Source: BRH-c25 sp012519325
GTDB taxonomy: Bacteria; Bacillota; Clostridia; Lutisporales; Lutisporaceae
DNA: 64,000 bases
Assembly (NCBI GenBank): GCA_050950645.1
Contig: JBMNHZ010000007.1
Location: 197,424 to 261,423 of the forward strand
Direction: 5' to 3'
Each line of letters opens with the position of its first letter. The first letter of the stretch is position 1. Below the pieces are notes generated by a model. That model was not told where the DNA came from and did no database searches. It saw only the letters and a list, made by a program, of their open reading frames with translations. Shown piece after piece: positions 25,989-34,537 of this stretch. The translations under genes were made by a program, and so were the position numbers.

Positions 25989-27171
25989 ATCCGCTACCTC
26001 TCATATTCAATATTAGCTCCACCACTTCCCTGACGGCCCCCTGCCCTCCATTCAGCCGGGTAATATAATCGGCCGCCTCTTTCACACATTGCATGGCATC
26101 GCTTACAGTACATCCGAGCCCCACGTTTTTTATGACTTCAAGATCGTTAATGTCATCACCGATATATGCGATCTCATCATATTTCAGATTAAGATTTGCA
26201 CAAATCTCATCAATAGCCTTCATTTTATCCTGAATCCCTAAATAAACCAGGTCCAATTTCATTTTTTGCGCTCTCCGCCTGACTATTTCAACATTTTCAC
26301 CGGTTATTATTCCTGTTATAAAACCTCTCTCCTTTAGAAGCTTGAAGCCCATTCCATCTTTCGTATTAAACTTTTTCAGTTCATCTCCATTCTCGGAATA
26401 GTACATGCCGCCGTCTGTAAGCACGCCGTCGCTGTCGGTCAGCAGGCATTTGATTTTTTGTACCTTGTCTTTTAACCCCGGCTTGGTTTTCATTGAGTTT
26501 TTTAACAGGGCTTCTGCTATCATCCAATCTGCAGGTTCGTCAATCTCAAAATATGTTTCTTCAGGCATTTCAACCAAACCAATATTGCCTGAAATTCTGC
26601 AGCGGGTATCCAACAATCTCTTCCTTGATGTAATATAAAAAGCGCCGTTTTCCACAAGAAAGCCTTCAAATTCCTGACGTCTGGGGCGTTTCAGCGGATC
26701 GTAGTTTACTGCGTGAGCTTTGCCGGATGGTTCCGACCAGATAAATCTTTTTTGGCGTACTACTGACAATACGCTGTCAATTCCCTCCTGTCTGAACCTT
26801 TCGATACCTCTGGAAATATCGTCACCGGTTAACATGGGAGATGTTGCTTGTACCAAAATAATATTTTCAAAATCGTATTTTTCGGCAAATTCAAGCATCA
26901 CAGATTCAGTTGATGCCGTATCCGTGGATACCTCTTTGGTACGGTCAATTATAATTATTTTATCCGAACCATATTCTTTAACAACTTTTCTTATATCATC
27001 ACTATCAGTCGACACGACAACCTTATCAACTTCCCTGCATTCAACAGCAGCATCCAAAGTCCAATAGACCAGCGGCCTCCCGTTAATCAGCCTGATATTC
27101 TTCAGAGGTATTGATTTGCTGCCGCCTCTTACAGGAATAAATGCAACAATGCTCCCGATTCTATTTCCCAA
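25942..27171 (-). CDS. CMP-nonulosonate synthetase fused to KdsC-like HAD phosphatase
   Basis: 409 residues. Residues 1-225 are a NeuA-type CMP transferase (IVAFIPVRGGSKSIPLKNI, VDKVVVSTDSDDI, LVQATSPML). Residues about 235-395 are a cap-less KdsC-type phosphatase (IKCLLTDSDGVLTDGGMYYS, GIITGENVEIVRRRAQ, IAYIGDDINDLEVIKNVG). A phosphatase of this kind removes the 9-phosphate from Neu5Ac-9-P or KDN-9-P. Animal CMAS and Bacteroides KDN loci use the same pair of activities. With the NeuB-like gene next door this suggests a phosphorylated route distinct from the pse route. The exact sugar is inferred. Confidence 0.85.
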   Translation of the reverse strand: MGNRIGSIVAFIPVRGGSKSIPLKNIRLINGRPLVYWTLDAAVECREVDKVVVSTDSDDIRKVVKEYGSDKIIIIDRTKEVSTDTASTESVMLEFAEKYDFENIILVQATSPMLTGDDISRGIERFRQEGIDSVLSVVRQKRFIWSEPSGKAHAVNYDPLKRPRRQEFEGFLVENGAFYITSRKRLLDTRCRISGNIGLVEMPEETYFEIDEPADWMIAEALLKNSMKTKPGLKDKVQKIKCLLTDSDGVLTDGGMYYSENGDELKKFNTKDGMGFKLLKERGFITGIITGENVEIVRRRAQKMKLDLVYLGIQDKMKAIDEICANLNLKYDEIAYIGDDINDLEVIKNVGLGCTVSDAMQCVKEAADYITRLNGGQGAVREVVELILNMRGSGYGLQKICSEDKPNHT

Positions 27172-28045
27172 GACTATCTCCCCTATATTTCAGCTTATTT
27201 CTTTGCTCTATTTCAATATCCAGTATTTCTTTTTCCTTATAGTTTAAAGCCAAATGAACTGCTTCAAGATCTCTTTTCAGCCTTCTGACTCCGTCCGGCT
27301 CCAATGAAGCAGCATGGTCGGTGCCTTTCCATGTCCTGTCCAGTGTATAGTGCCGTTCAATTACTGTCGCTCCCAGGGTATAAGCAGCAATATCTACGGA
27401 AATACCTTTATGATGTCCTGAAAACCCGATTTCTTTGACCCTTGACCCAAACTTCTCCTTCAGACGTTTAATCTCCAGCAGGGCAATATCATTAAATGGC
27501 ACGGGGTATCCGGAAGTGCAGCTGTAAATTACCAGGTCTTTATTACGTCCGCTATCCTCAAATAGCTGAATAATCTTATCTTCTTCCTCATGAGTAGTCA
27601 TTCCGAGGGACAGGTGAATTTCACCTTTATAGTTGTCACACAGCCATTTAAGCATCTTGTAATGGTTATTGCAGGCAGAAGGAATTTTTATCAATTCCGG
27701 CTCCAGCGATGCAATTTCTTTTGCAGAAGTCAAATCCCAGACCGAAGTGCTGTAAATGACTCCAAATTCATTACACCACTTCATAAGCTGTCTGTGCTGA
27801 TCAACATCAAATTCCAGGTATTCCCTATGGGCGCCGTATGTTTCGCCGTATGAATTTTCAGGATTGGGATGAGGAGCATTATACTGTTCTTCTGTAAGCA
27901 GCTCTCTGTTATTCCTCTTCTGGAATTTAACAATATCTGCTTTACAGAAAATTGCAGCTATTTTTATCATTTCCTTGGCAATTTCCATCTCACCCTTATG
28001 GTTGCAGCCGACTTCCGCAACCAGTCTTGCTTTTTGATAATTCAT
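27161..28045 (-). CDS. NeuB-family nonulosonate (9-phosphate) synthase, no SAF domain
   Basis: 294 residues, a TIM-barrel synthase (RLVAEVGCNHKGEMEIAKEM, ADIVKFQKRNNRELL, YSTSVWDLTSAKEIA, IHLSLGMTTHEEEDKI, GFSGHHKGISVDI, VIERHYTLDRTWKGTDHA). The barrel is complete but the SAF/antifreeze domain that follows in NeuB, LegI and PseI is absent. The NAPHPNPENSYGETYGAHRE segment is of the type I associate with Neu5Ac-9-P/KDN-9-P synthases. AAGGAGG precedes the ATG. It overlaps the CMP-synthetase/phosphatase gene by 11 bases, so the two act as one unit. Confidence 0.83.
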   Translation of the reverse strand: MNYQKARLVAEVGCNHKGEMEIAKEMIKIAAIFCKADIVKFQKRNNRELLTEEQYNAPHPNPENSYGETYGAHREYLEFDVDQHRQLMKWCNEFGVIYSTSVWDLTSAKEIASLEPELIKIPSACNNHYKMLKWLCDNYKGEIHLSLGMTTHEEEDKIIQLFEDSGRNKDLVIYSCTSGYPVPFNDIALLEIKRLKEKFGSRVKEIGFSGHHKGISVDIAAYTLGATVIERHYTLDRTWKGTDHAASLEPDGVRRLKRDLEAVHLALNYKEKEILDIEIEQRNKLKYRGDSLGK

Positions 28046-28060
28046 TCCCTTCTTACCTCC

Positions 28061-29938
28061 TTATCCGTTTTGTATTATAGCCTGTATTTTTTCGTTAAAC
28101 TCTTTAAAGGACGGTTCCATCTCTATAATAAGATTCTTGACTTCAGATATAAAATCTTTATAAGCTATTAAAGCTTCTCTGCCTTTCTTGATTACATTAC
28201 CTTCTCTTGCTATTTGCGTCAGGTTGTCTGCTAGTATCTCCATCCGCAAAGTATTCATGGGATGAATAAAAGTCTTGTAGTATTCATTTCTTGTCAATTC
28301 TTTTATTTTTTTGGAAAAATCGGACAACAGCTTATTCAGTTTGTTTTCATTTTTATTCAGGACAGCCTTTTCTATTTTCTCTATCTCTTTTTCTATTTTT
28401 CCGATAGTATCCTGTATTGTGCTTTTCTTTTCCAGTATAAGCTCGTGCTGAGCCCCCAAATACTCAATATCATAACCCTCAGGCCTGATTTCATGCCAGT
28501 CCGGGTCTACAACACGTACATTCAGCCTTTCTCTCAGAATATCCTCCAAGGGTATGTATTTTGTACCGCTTATCCTGGCACCGCCTTTTGTAGTGTTAAT
28601 TACGTTATTTATAGAATCAAGCTTTATCAATGCCTCCATACTTCTTCTCATTAAATCCAGATCCTTCAATGTATAAACCATATTGCCATGTACATCTTCA
28701 ACCTGAAAAGAATTGGCCCTGTCATTTTCGGTAATCCTTTCCTTGGCTTTCCTGTCTTTATGATAATCTATCCCGGCAGCATAATAGTAATCATTTTTCA
28801 GTGCAAGATTTTGCCCCACAAGTATTATCGGATCGCATTGCAAGTAATGCAAAACCTGAAGTGTTATTATAGCTACTGATGGCGCAACCCTTACCGTTTT
28901 TCCCTTTATACCTGATTTATTCTTTAAGTAATATGATGCCAATGTATCATTCTCCATAATTATGCTGAAAAGTCCGGCATTATAGCTGCTCACTACCTCA
29001 CTGTATACCATATCTGCATAAATAAGAGGGGTCTTATTTTGCGGATCTTCAAACAAAACTCTGAAAAGATCATAATTTATTTCCTTTCCGTCTATAGCAC
29101 AGACTGCATCCGGAAGAATTCCGTGCTTATACAGCTTGTACACTGCAGAACCTGCAGAGAATATATAAGCCAATCCTTCCCTCTTTATTTTTTTAAGGTT
29201 TTCTATCTCTTCGTCCAGTGATGGCCCTGACGCTGCGAGTACCGCAGGTTTGCCCCTAAAAACCTTTTCCGACAGGTTGAGTATGTTTTCAGACTTGATT
29301 GTATATGAGAAGTTTTGCATCATGTTGTTCATCCATCTCTTCTCAAACAGATGTCTAGTCCCGACTTTGAATCTTTTATCAGTAATAGAATCCTTGAATT
29401 TACGGCAAAAGTGGTTATAATCTTCCGCATAAACCCGCTCATAGCTGGGTAAGGTTATAGGTTTCACATAAAAGCCCAGGTTTTGGAAAAAAACACTAAG
29501 CTCCAACTCCTCATCGTGAGCAAGCCCTTTAATATATATACTCTTTAATGCTTCAACGAATTCACGGGACAATTTTCTTGAGCTTAAAAATTTCAAAAAT
29601 ATCAAAGGGTTCGGCTCATATATGGAATATACCATGCCCGGATCTCTTTCTTTCATGATATCCAAAACATATCCCAACCCTATACCATAAAAAAGCAAAT
29701 GCTGGTTTTCAGATTTGGGCTCAAAGGATTCGGCAATCCTTTTAGCTTCCGATAATGGATCATATTTGCTGTGCATGTATATATCAGTTCCGTTAATGTG
29801 AACTTTTAGGGTATCGGCGCCCCTGCGTGATGGCTCAATATCCACCCCGCCTTCCGCGGTATTCTGCGATAACAGCAAATCCCACTTAATGCTCGGAAAT
29901 TTCAGCTTCAACTTTTTAATGTTTTCATTAAGGTACAC
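28061..29938 (-). CDS. Maf-type motility-associated glycosyltransferase (DUF115), copy 2
   Basis: About 625 residues from a GTG at 29938 that follows GGGAG; a longer frame begins at 30019 but overlaps the preceding gene. The N-terminal part has VHINGTDIYMHSKYDPLSEA, HLLFYGIGLGYVLDIMKE and YSIYEPNPLIFLKFL. The DUF115 core has KPAVLAASGPSLDEEIENLK, AYIFSAGSAVYKLYKHG and DPIILVGQNLALKNDYYY. The helical C-terminal region begins near residue 500. It is clearly related to copy 1 throughout. It sits between the nonulosonate genes and flagellin, under a sigma-D promoter shared with the 202-residue gene, so it probably glycosylates the two flagellins next to it. Confidence 0.9.
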   Translation of the reverse strand: MYLNENIKKLKLKFPSIKWDLLLSQNTAEGGVDIEPSRRGADTLKVHINGTDIYMHSKYDPLSEAKRIAESFEPKSENQHLLFYGIGLGYVLDIMKERDPGMVYSIYEPNPLIFLKFLSSRKLSREFVEALKSIYIKGLAHDEELELSVFFQNLGFYVKPITLPSYERVYAEDYNHFCRKFKDSITDKRFKVGTRHLFEKRWMNNMMQNFSYTIKSENILNLSEKVFRGKPAVLAASGPSLDEEIENLKKIKREGLAYIFSAGSAVYKLYKHGILPDAVCAIDGKEINYDLFRVLFEDPQNKTPLIYADMVYSEVVSSYNAGLFSIIMENDTLASYYLKNKSGIKGKTVRVAPSVAIITLQVLHYLQCDPIILVGQNLALKNDYYYAAGIDYHKDRKAKERITENDRANSFQVEDVHGNMVYTLKDLDLMRRSMEALIKLDSINNVINTTKGGARISGTKYIPLEDILRERLNVRVVDPDWHEIRPEGYDIEYLGAQHELILEKKSTIQDTIGKIEKEIEKIEKAVLNKNENKLNKLLSDFSKKIKELTRNEYYKTFIHPMNTLRMEILADNLTQIAREGNVIKKGREALIAYKDFISEVKNLIIEMEPSFKEFNEKIQAIIQNG

Positions 29939-29966
29939 AATACCACTCCCATCCAAGAATTCGCTC

Positions 29967-30575
29967 CTACTGCATATTCCCTGGTTTTTGCACTGTCGTT
30001 GAAATGCTGTTAAAAACATCTGATATTTCGTAATTCAATATATCTGCGATAAGTATATAATCCATGTTCATTATTGCGGCCTTCAATTCGTTGAATGCTT
30101 CTTCAAGCCTTTGGATATTTTCTTCATAATTCAAACTAAGCAGAGATGATAAGAATTTGTTGCCCGGATATTTTGCAATGATCTCCAGGTTGACTGAAAA
30201 TATCCATGCAATACCTTCCATAAGATCTCCCAGATTGTCTATATGCCCTGCATCCTTTTGACCTGTATAAAGGCTGTCAATTATCGGCTGTATCTCCGGT
30301 AAAACTCCTTGAATATAAGAATATGTCGTTTGAATTATATCCTTTACAAATTCATCTTCCGTAACAAACCGGACAAAAATATCCTTAATGCTTCCAATAT
30401 TCTCTCTTATGTATTCATCATACTCCGCATATATTCTATTGCCGTCAATATCCATATAATCCAAGATCAACCCGGATTGTACGGCGGTATCCTCAACAGA
30501 CTTTATAATATCTTCAGCTCCCTTCTCAGAGCTGTCATATTGAAATACCCTGTCCAACACTTCTACTTTGATCAT
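29967..30575 (-). CDS. Conserved-looking protein between flagellin and maf
   Basis: 202 residues, acidic and mostly helical; I do not recognise a family. It has no signal peptide or membrane segment. The N-terminal 55 residues look like a small mixed alpha/beta domain (IKVEVLDRVFQYD, LILDYMDIDGNRIYAEYDEY). The rest is helical with long amphipathic stretches (NIQRLEEAFNELKAAIMNMDYILIADILNYEI). It is the first gene after a sigma-D promoter (30610-30636) and is followed by maf copy 2. That context points to a flagellin-handling or glycosylation partner, which is inference. Confidence 0.75.
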   Translation of the reverse strand: MIKVEVLDRVFQYDSSEKGAEDIIKSVEDTAVQSGLILDYMDIDGNRIYAEYDEYIRENIGSIKDIFVRFVTEDEFVKDIIQTTYSYIQGVLPEIQPIIDSLYTGQKDAGHIDNLGDLMEGIAWIFSVNLEIIAKYPGNKFLSSLLSLNYEENIQRLEEAFNELKAAIMNMDYILIADILNYEISDVFNSISTTVQKPGNMQ

Positions 30576-30609
30576 CCCTTATACCTCCAACTTAGTATAG
30601 CTATATATT

Positions 30610-30636
30610 ATATCGGCAGGTGACGCTAATTCTTTA
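30610..30636 (-). promoter_or_regulatory. Sigma-D (sigma-28) flagellar promoter
   Basis: On the minus strand TAAA, 15 bases, then GCCGATAT, an exact match to the sigma-D consensus. It drives the 202-residue gene and maf copy 2. It lies beside and partly within the poly-U tail of the flagellin terminator. Confidence 0.85.
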
Positions 30637-30666
30637 AAAAAAGAAACCCTGGAAATTCCAGGGTTT
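30635..30666 (-). terminator. Rho-independent terminator after flagellin copy 1
   Basis: Minus strand: stem AAACCCTGG, loop AATTT, stem CCAGGGTTT (30644-30666), followed by a run of U in the transcript. It lies just after the flagellin stop and separates flagellin from the maf operon. Confidence 0.9.
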
Positions 30667-30677
30667 ACGTGTGTCAA

Positions 30678-31481
30678 CTATCTGAGCAATGCCAGTACGC
30701 TTTGCGGTGCCTGGTTGGCCTGTGCCAGCATCGCAGTAGCCGCCTGGTTAAGGATGATGTTCTTGGTGAACTCCATCATTTCCTTGGCCATATCCACGTC
30801 CCTTATACGGGATTCGGCGGCGGTCAGGTTTTCAGTAGTTGTTCCCAGGTTGTTGACCGTATGCTCAAGTCTGTTCTGATATGCTCCGAGTTTTGCCCTT
30901 GCTGTACCGATAGCTTCGATGGCTTTTTCGATATCACCCAATGTAGCATCTTCAGCATCAGGAATATCAATGTCAATATTGCCCATTTCGTTTCCAAGAT
31001 CAATCATTCCCAAGGTCATTACATCACCACTGGCATGGTTTATCTGGATCTCAACTGAAGTTACCGAACCATTCAACAGCTTCTTGTCATTAAAGGAAGT
31101 CTTGTCTTTTATATTGCCTATTTCGGTAATCAATGCTTTCAGCTCTTCATCAATGTTGGAAGTATCGTTTGAATTATATGTTCCGTTTGCCTTCTGAACT
31201 GCCAGCTCCTTCATACGAACGAGCATCGAGCTTACTTCGTTCAAAGCACCTTCAGCAGTCTGTATCAGTGATATGCCGTCCTGTGCATTCTTCTGAGCCT
31301 GCTGAAGTCCTCTGATCTGGCCTCTCATTTTCTCGGATATGGACAGTCCTGCTGCATCGTCGGCAGCCCTGTTAATCCTGAGACCTGAGCTTAACTTTTC
31401 CAAAGCCTTGGTCTGGTTGGTAGAATTGATGCCTAACTGCCTATGGGCATTCAATGCCATAATGTTATTATTGATTCTCAT
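30678..31481 (-). CDS. Flagellin, copy 1
   Basis: Short flagellin of 267 residues, little more than the D0 and D1 coiled-coil domains. The N-terminus MRINNNIMALNAHRQLGINS and the C-terminal half (LEHTVNNLGTTTENLTAAES, VDMAKEMMEFTKNIILNQAA, AMLAQANQAPQSVLALL) are canonical. The variable centre is only about residues 130-190 and is acidic. The leader has the same SD and hairpin as copy 2. It is followed by a strong terminator. The two copies are almost identical outside the centre, so one arose by tandem duplication. Confidence 0.97.
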   Translation of the reverse strand: MRINNNIMALNAHRQLGINSTNQTKALEKLSSGLRINRAADDAAGLSISEKMRGQIRGLQQAQKNAQDGISLIQTAEGALNEVSSMLVRMKELAVQKANGTYNSNDTSNIDEELKALITEIGNIKDKTSFNDKKLLNGSVTSVEIQINHASGDVMTLGMIDLGNEMGNIDIDIPDAEDATLGDIEKAIEAIGTARAKLGAYQNRLEHTVNNLGTTTENLTAAESRIRDVDMAKEMMEFTKNIILNQAATAMLAQANQAPQSVLALLR

Positions 31482-31508
31482 AATCTTTCCTCCTTGAATC
31501 CTTAATCA

Positions 31509-31526
31509 GCCGGATTCCTTTCCGGC
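31509..31526 (-). promoter_or_regulatory. Leader hairpin with GGA loop, probable CsrA site (flagellin 1)
   Basis: Transcript sequence GCCGGAAAGGAATCCGGC: a 6-bp stem with GGA in the AAGGAA loop, 12 bases upstream of the AAGGAGG SD, which holds a second GGA. This is the two-site layout known for CsrA repression of hag. csrA and fliW lie just upstream. Confidence 0.7.
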
Positions 31527-31580
31527 ATTATACTTATAGAATCAGATTACTGCCCGGACCCTATTTGAGTAACCTATATT

Positions 31581-32372
31581 CTACTGCAGCAGTGAAAGAA
31601 CGCTCTGAGGCGCCTGGTTGGCCTGTGCCAGCATCGCAGTGGCCGCCTGGTTAAGGATGATGTTCTTAGTGAACTCCATCATCTCCTTGGCCATATCCAC
31701 GTCCCTTATACGGGATTCGGCGGCGGTCAGGTTTTCAGTAGTTGTTCCCAGGTTGTTGACCGTATGCTCAAGTCTGTTCTGGTATGCTCCAAGCTGTGCT
31801 CTGGCTGTACCAATAGCTTCAATAGCATTTTCAATGTTTGTCAATGTTGCTGTATCTGCACTGGTGATTGAAGTCATTTTCGACCCAAGGTCTATCATTT
31901 CCAGAGTCATCGTATCCCCGCTGGCATGGTTGATTTGGACAGAAATCGAAGATACAGTGCCATCCAACAGTTTCTTGTCGTTAAAGGAAGTCTTGTCCTC
32001 TATATTGCTAATTTCAGTGATCAATGCTTCCAGCTCTTCATCAATATTGGAAGTATCGTTTGAGTTATATGTTCCGTTTGCCTTCTGAACTGCCAGTTCC
32101 TTCATACGGACAAGCATCGAGCTTACTTCATTCAAAGCGCCTTCAGCAGTCTGTATCAGTGATATGCCGTCCTGTGCATTCTTCTGAGCCTGCTGAAGTC
32201 CTCTGATCTGGCCTCTCATTTTTTCGGATATGGACAGGCCTGCTGCATCGTCGGCAGCCCTGTTGATCCTGAGACCTGAGCTTAACTTTTCCAAAGCCTT
32301 GGTCTGGTTGGTCGCATTGATGCCTAACTGCCTATGGGCATTCAATGCCATAATGTTATTATTGATTCTCAT
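31581..32372 (-). CDS. Flagellin, copy 2
   Basis: 263-residue short flagellin with the same D0/D1 ends as copy 1 (one change near residue 20, INATNQ for INSTNQ). The centre, about residues 130-190, is shorter and richer in Ser/Thr (SVQINHASGDTMTLEMIDLG, then SKMTSITSADTATL), so it may offer more O-glycosylation sites. It has its own sigma-D promoter at 32486-32513 and a hairpin leader. No clear terminator separates it from copy 1, so read-through is likely. Confidence 0.97.
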   Translation of the reverse strand: MRINNNIMALNAHRQLGINATNQTKALEKLSSGLRINRAADDAAGLSISEKMRGQIRGLQQAQKNAQDGISLIQTAEGALNEVSSMLVRMKELAVQKANGTYNSNDTSNIDEELEALITEISNIEDKTSFNDKKLLDGTVSSISVQINHASGDTMTLEMIDLGSKMTSITSADTATLTNIENAIEAIGTARAQLGAYQNRLEHTVNNLGTTTENLTAAESRIRDVDMAKEMMEFTKNIILNQAATAMLAQANQAPQSVLSLLQ

Positions 32373-32399
32373 AATCTTTCCTCCTTGACTTTTTAATCA

Positions 32400-32417
32400 G
32401 CCGGATTCCTTTCCGGC
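32400..32417 (-). promoter_or_regulatory. Leader hairpin with GGA loop, probable CsrA site (flagellin 2)
   Basis: Identical 18-base hairpin to the one in the copy 1 leader, again a short distance before the AAGGAGG SD. Retention in both leaders argues for selection or recent duplication. Confidence 0.7.
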
Positions 32418-32485
32418 AATATATCCATAAGACTAATCAACACCATGGGTCCAACAGTGCCTTTCGTTCTTATGTCTCATTTAGT

Positions 32486-32513
32486 ATATCGGCTGTAGTA
32501 TTTTGTATCTTTA
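32486..32513 (-). promoter_or_regulatory. Sigma-D (sigma-28) promoter of flagellin copy 2
   Basis: Minus strand TAAA, 16 bases, GCCGATAT, about 114 bases upstream of the flagellin ATG, just after the csrA end. Confidence 0.8.
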
Positions 32514-32545
32514 TAGCAAAATCCGCAATTATAATAATAATTTTG

Positions 32546-32773
32546 CTATTCTTTAATAACCTCACGCAGTCCGTTAATATCAAGTTCCGACATATCTGCA
32601 GACTTGAGGTTTTCATTCTCAACAGCCTCAATCAGCTCTTTCCTGAATATTTTAATATTCTTTGGAGCCTTTATGGCAATCCTTACCTTATCCTCATATA
32701 CCTCGGATACTATTATTTCGATATCATCCCCGATAACAACAGCTTCATCTTTTTTTCTTGTCAGAACCAGCAT
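32546..32773 (-). CDS. csrA: Translational regulator CsrA
   Basis: 75-residue RNA-binding protein. MLVLTRKKDEAVVIGDDIEI is the canonical first strand, and VRIAIKAPKNIKIFRKEL carries the conserved RNA-binding Arg-Ala-Pro region. CsrA dimers bind GGA-containing hairpins and block translation. Its start overlaps the fliW stop (TGATG), so the two are coupled. The C-terminus is about 10 residues longer than in E. coli, as is usual in Bacillota, where the extension lies near the FliW contact. Confidence 0.97.
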   Translation of the reverse strand: MLVLTRKKDEAVVIGDDIEIIVSEVYEDKVRIAIKAPKNIKIFRKELIEAVENENLKSADMSELDINGLREVIKE

Positions 32774-33207
32774 CAGACATCAGACTCCTTTACTATTCTA
32801 TGACGCACACTGTACCTCTCATCATCAAGTATCTCCTGTACAGCCTTGTTATTATTCGTATTTACAACTATCGGGGCTTTGAGATTGGCTGTAGCATCCT
32901 TGAAACTACCCGTTATTGTAAGAATCGCATACAGCTTTACATCCTCAGGCTTTTCGATTCCAAGGCTTTTAACCGTACTGTCGCTTATCTCAATTTCATA
33001 ATCCTTCAATGCAAAAACGGGAGGAATCATTATAAAGCATATATTGACTTCCTCCAAGGACTGCAAATAACTTATATAAGGATTATCTCCATCATTAATC
33101 ACAGCATAACGATGCATATCAGGAAATCCCGGTATACCATCATCAAAAGTAACAATATCCTTTTCGCCTATTTCAATCTCGCCGAAAAATTTAGTTTTTA
33201 TTATCAT
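32773..33207 (-). CDS. fliW: Flagellar assembly factor FliW
   Basis: 144 residues, complete. FliW binds flagellin and, when free, binds and inactivates CsrA, linking flagellin translation to export. The family pattern is clear: FFGEIEIGEKDIVTFDDGIPGFPD, YLQSLEEVNICFIMIPP, KLYAILTITGSFKDATANLKAPIVVN and the C-terminal RYSVRHRI. It sits directly between flgL and csrA with a 1-base overlap into csrA. Confidence 0.96.
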   Translation of the reverse strand: MIIKTKFFGEIEIGEKDIVTFDDGIPGFPDMHRYAVINDGDNPYISYLQSLEEVNICFIMIPPVFALKDYEIEISDSTVKSLGIEKPEDVKLYAILTITGSFKDATANLKAPIVVNTNNNKAVQEILDDERYSVRHRIVKESDV

Positions 33208-33241
33208 GTTTTCACCTCACAATTCAATAGCACATATGCCG

Positions 33242-34525
33242 CTATGTTAAGAAATCCACAAGTGACGGCTGAATTATCTTCGCTCCCCCCGACAATGAAG
33301 CCTGATATACATATTCCTCCATTTTCAGGTTCATAATAACCTCCGCTATATCCGCATCTTCGTTTTTTGAAAGTAAATCTCTCAGATTCAGTGTGTCATC
33401 CAGTATCCTGTTGCTTGTCAGATTCACCCTGTTCATCTTAACGCCGATTTCAGCTATTATTGCATTCACATTTTCAAACTGGTTTTCTATTCTGGTTAAT
33501 GCACTGCTTATCCCTTCGGTATTGTCAGCTTCCAGGTCATCAATCAACTTGTCAAAAATAGCTATTAGCTGAGATTTGTCGCCTGTTTCCACTCTGGAAC
33601 CAGACTTCTGTCCCTCTGACAATCCAATGCGATCTATATTGGTTGCTGTTGCTCCAATGAAGAAATCACCTGTATTAGATTCAAATACCAGCTTATTATC
33701 CACTACAGCTACAGTTACATCTCCGCCAAAAGCGCCCAATTGTGCTGTAATAGCAGCTTCCAAATCACCTAAGCTATCATAAGAGCCTGCGAGATTTATA
33801 GTGATAGTTGTGCTATTATGAGTCATCTCAAAAGAAATTGGTCCATTAATAGGGTTAGTAGCCGACGCTTCCAGATGCTTCCCCTTCATACTCTGCCTAT
33901 TTGCCAGCGAATCTGCAACAGACAGATTCAGATCGGCTTCAACAGCAGCAGCGTCGTCATAATATCCGAAAAGCCTCTGACCCACAAAATTCTCGCCGAT
34001 CCTGTCTCCCACACCGATGTTTATTTGAATTATTTCATCAAAAGTAAGCTTGCTTGTGCCTCCCCCCAAATCATACCTTCCATCCTCCGTCAACAGGGGC
34101 TTGTCCGTCTTAAAGCCGGAAAACAGATAGCTTCCCGCATAGGTTGTATTGGCTATGTGTATCAATTGGTTCCTAAGTTCTTTAATTTCCTCAGCAATTG
34201 ATAATCTTTCATTTATTGAGTTTGTCTCGCTGGCAGCCTGGACTACAAGCTCCTTTGCCCTTTTCAGGACTTCATTGATATTGCTTGCGGCCATCTCGGT
34301 AGTGCCCAGCCATGACAGCACATCATCCGCATTCCTTTTATATTGATTCATTGTTGCCACTTCGGTATTGAGCCTCAGGCTTCTGGATACACCGATAGGG
34401 TCATCGGAAGGATTGACAAACCTCTTGCCCGAGGAAAGGCTTCTCTGCGTCTTTTCCATTCTGCCGAGATTTTTGCTCAAGTTCCTCATCAGATTATTAA
34501 TCATCATAGCATTTGTAACTCTCAT
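33242..34525 (-). CDS. flgL: Hook-filament junction protein FlgL
   Basis: 427 residues. The N-terminus MRVTNAMMINNLMRNLSKNL and SSGKRFVNPSDDPIGVSRSLRL is typical of FlgL (HAP3), as is the C-terminal helix (DADIAEVIMNLKMEEYVYQA, ASLSGGAKIIQPSLVDFL). It is longer than many FlgL proteins (about 300) because of a 120-residue insert, residues about 180-300, with a flagellin-hook-IN-like segment (ISFEMTHNSTTITINLAGSY). Follows flgK with a 12-base gap in the same operon. Confidence 0.95.
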   Translation of the reverse strand: MRVTNAMMINNLMRNLSKNLGRMEKTQRSLSSGKRFVNPSDDPIGVSRSLRLNTEVATMNQYKRNADDVLSWLGTTEMAASNINEVLKRAKELVVQAASETNSINERLSIAEEIKELRNQLIHIANTTYAGSYLFSGFKTDKPLLTEDGRYDLGGGTSKLTFDEIIQINIGVGDRIGENFVGQRLFGYYDDAAAVEADLNLSVADSLANRQSMKGKHLEASATNPINGPISFEMTHNSTTITINLAGSYDSLGDLEAAITAQLGAFGGDVTVAVVDNKLVFESNTGDFFIGATATNIDRIGLSEGQKSGSRVETGDKSQLIAIFDKLIDDLEADNTEGISSALTRIENQFENVNAIIAEIGVKMNRVNLTSNRILDDTLNLRDLLSKNEDADIAEVIMNLKMEEYVYQASLSGGAKIIQPSLVDFLT

Positions 34526-34537
34526 ACCATCACCCCA

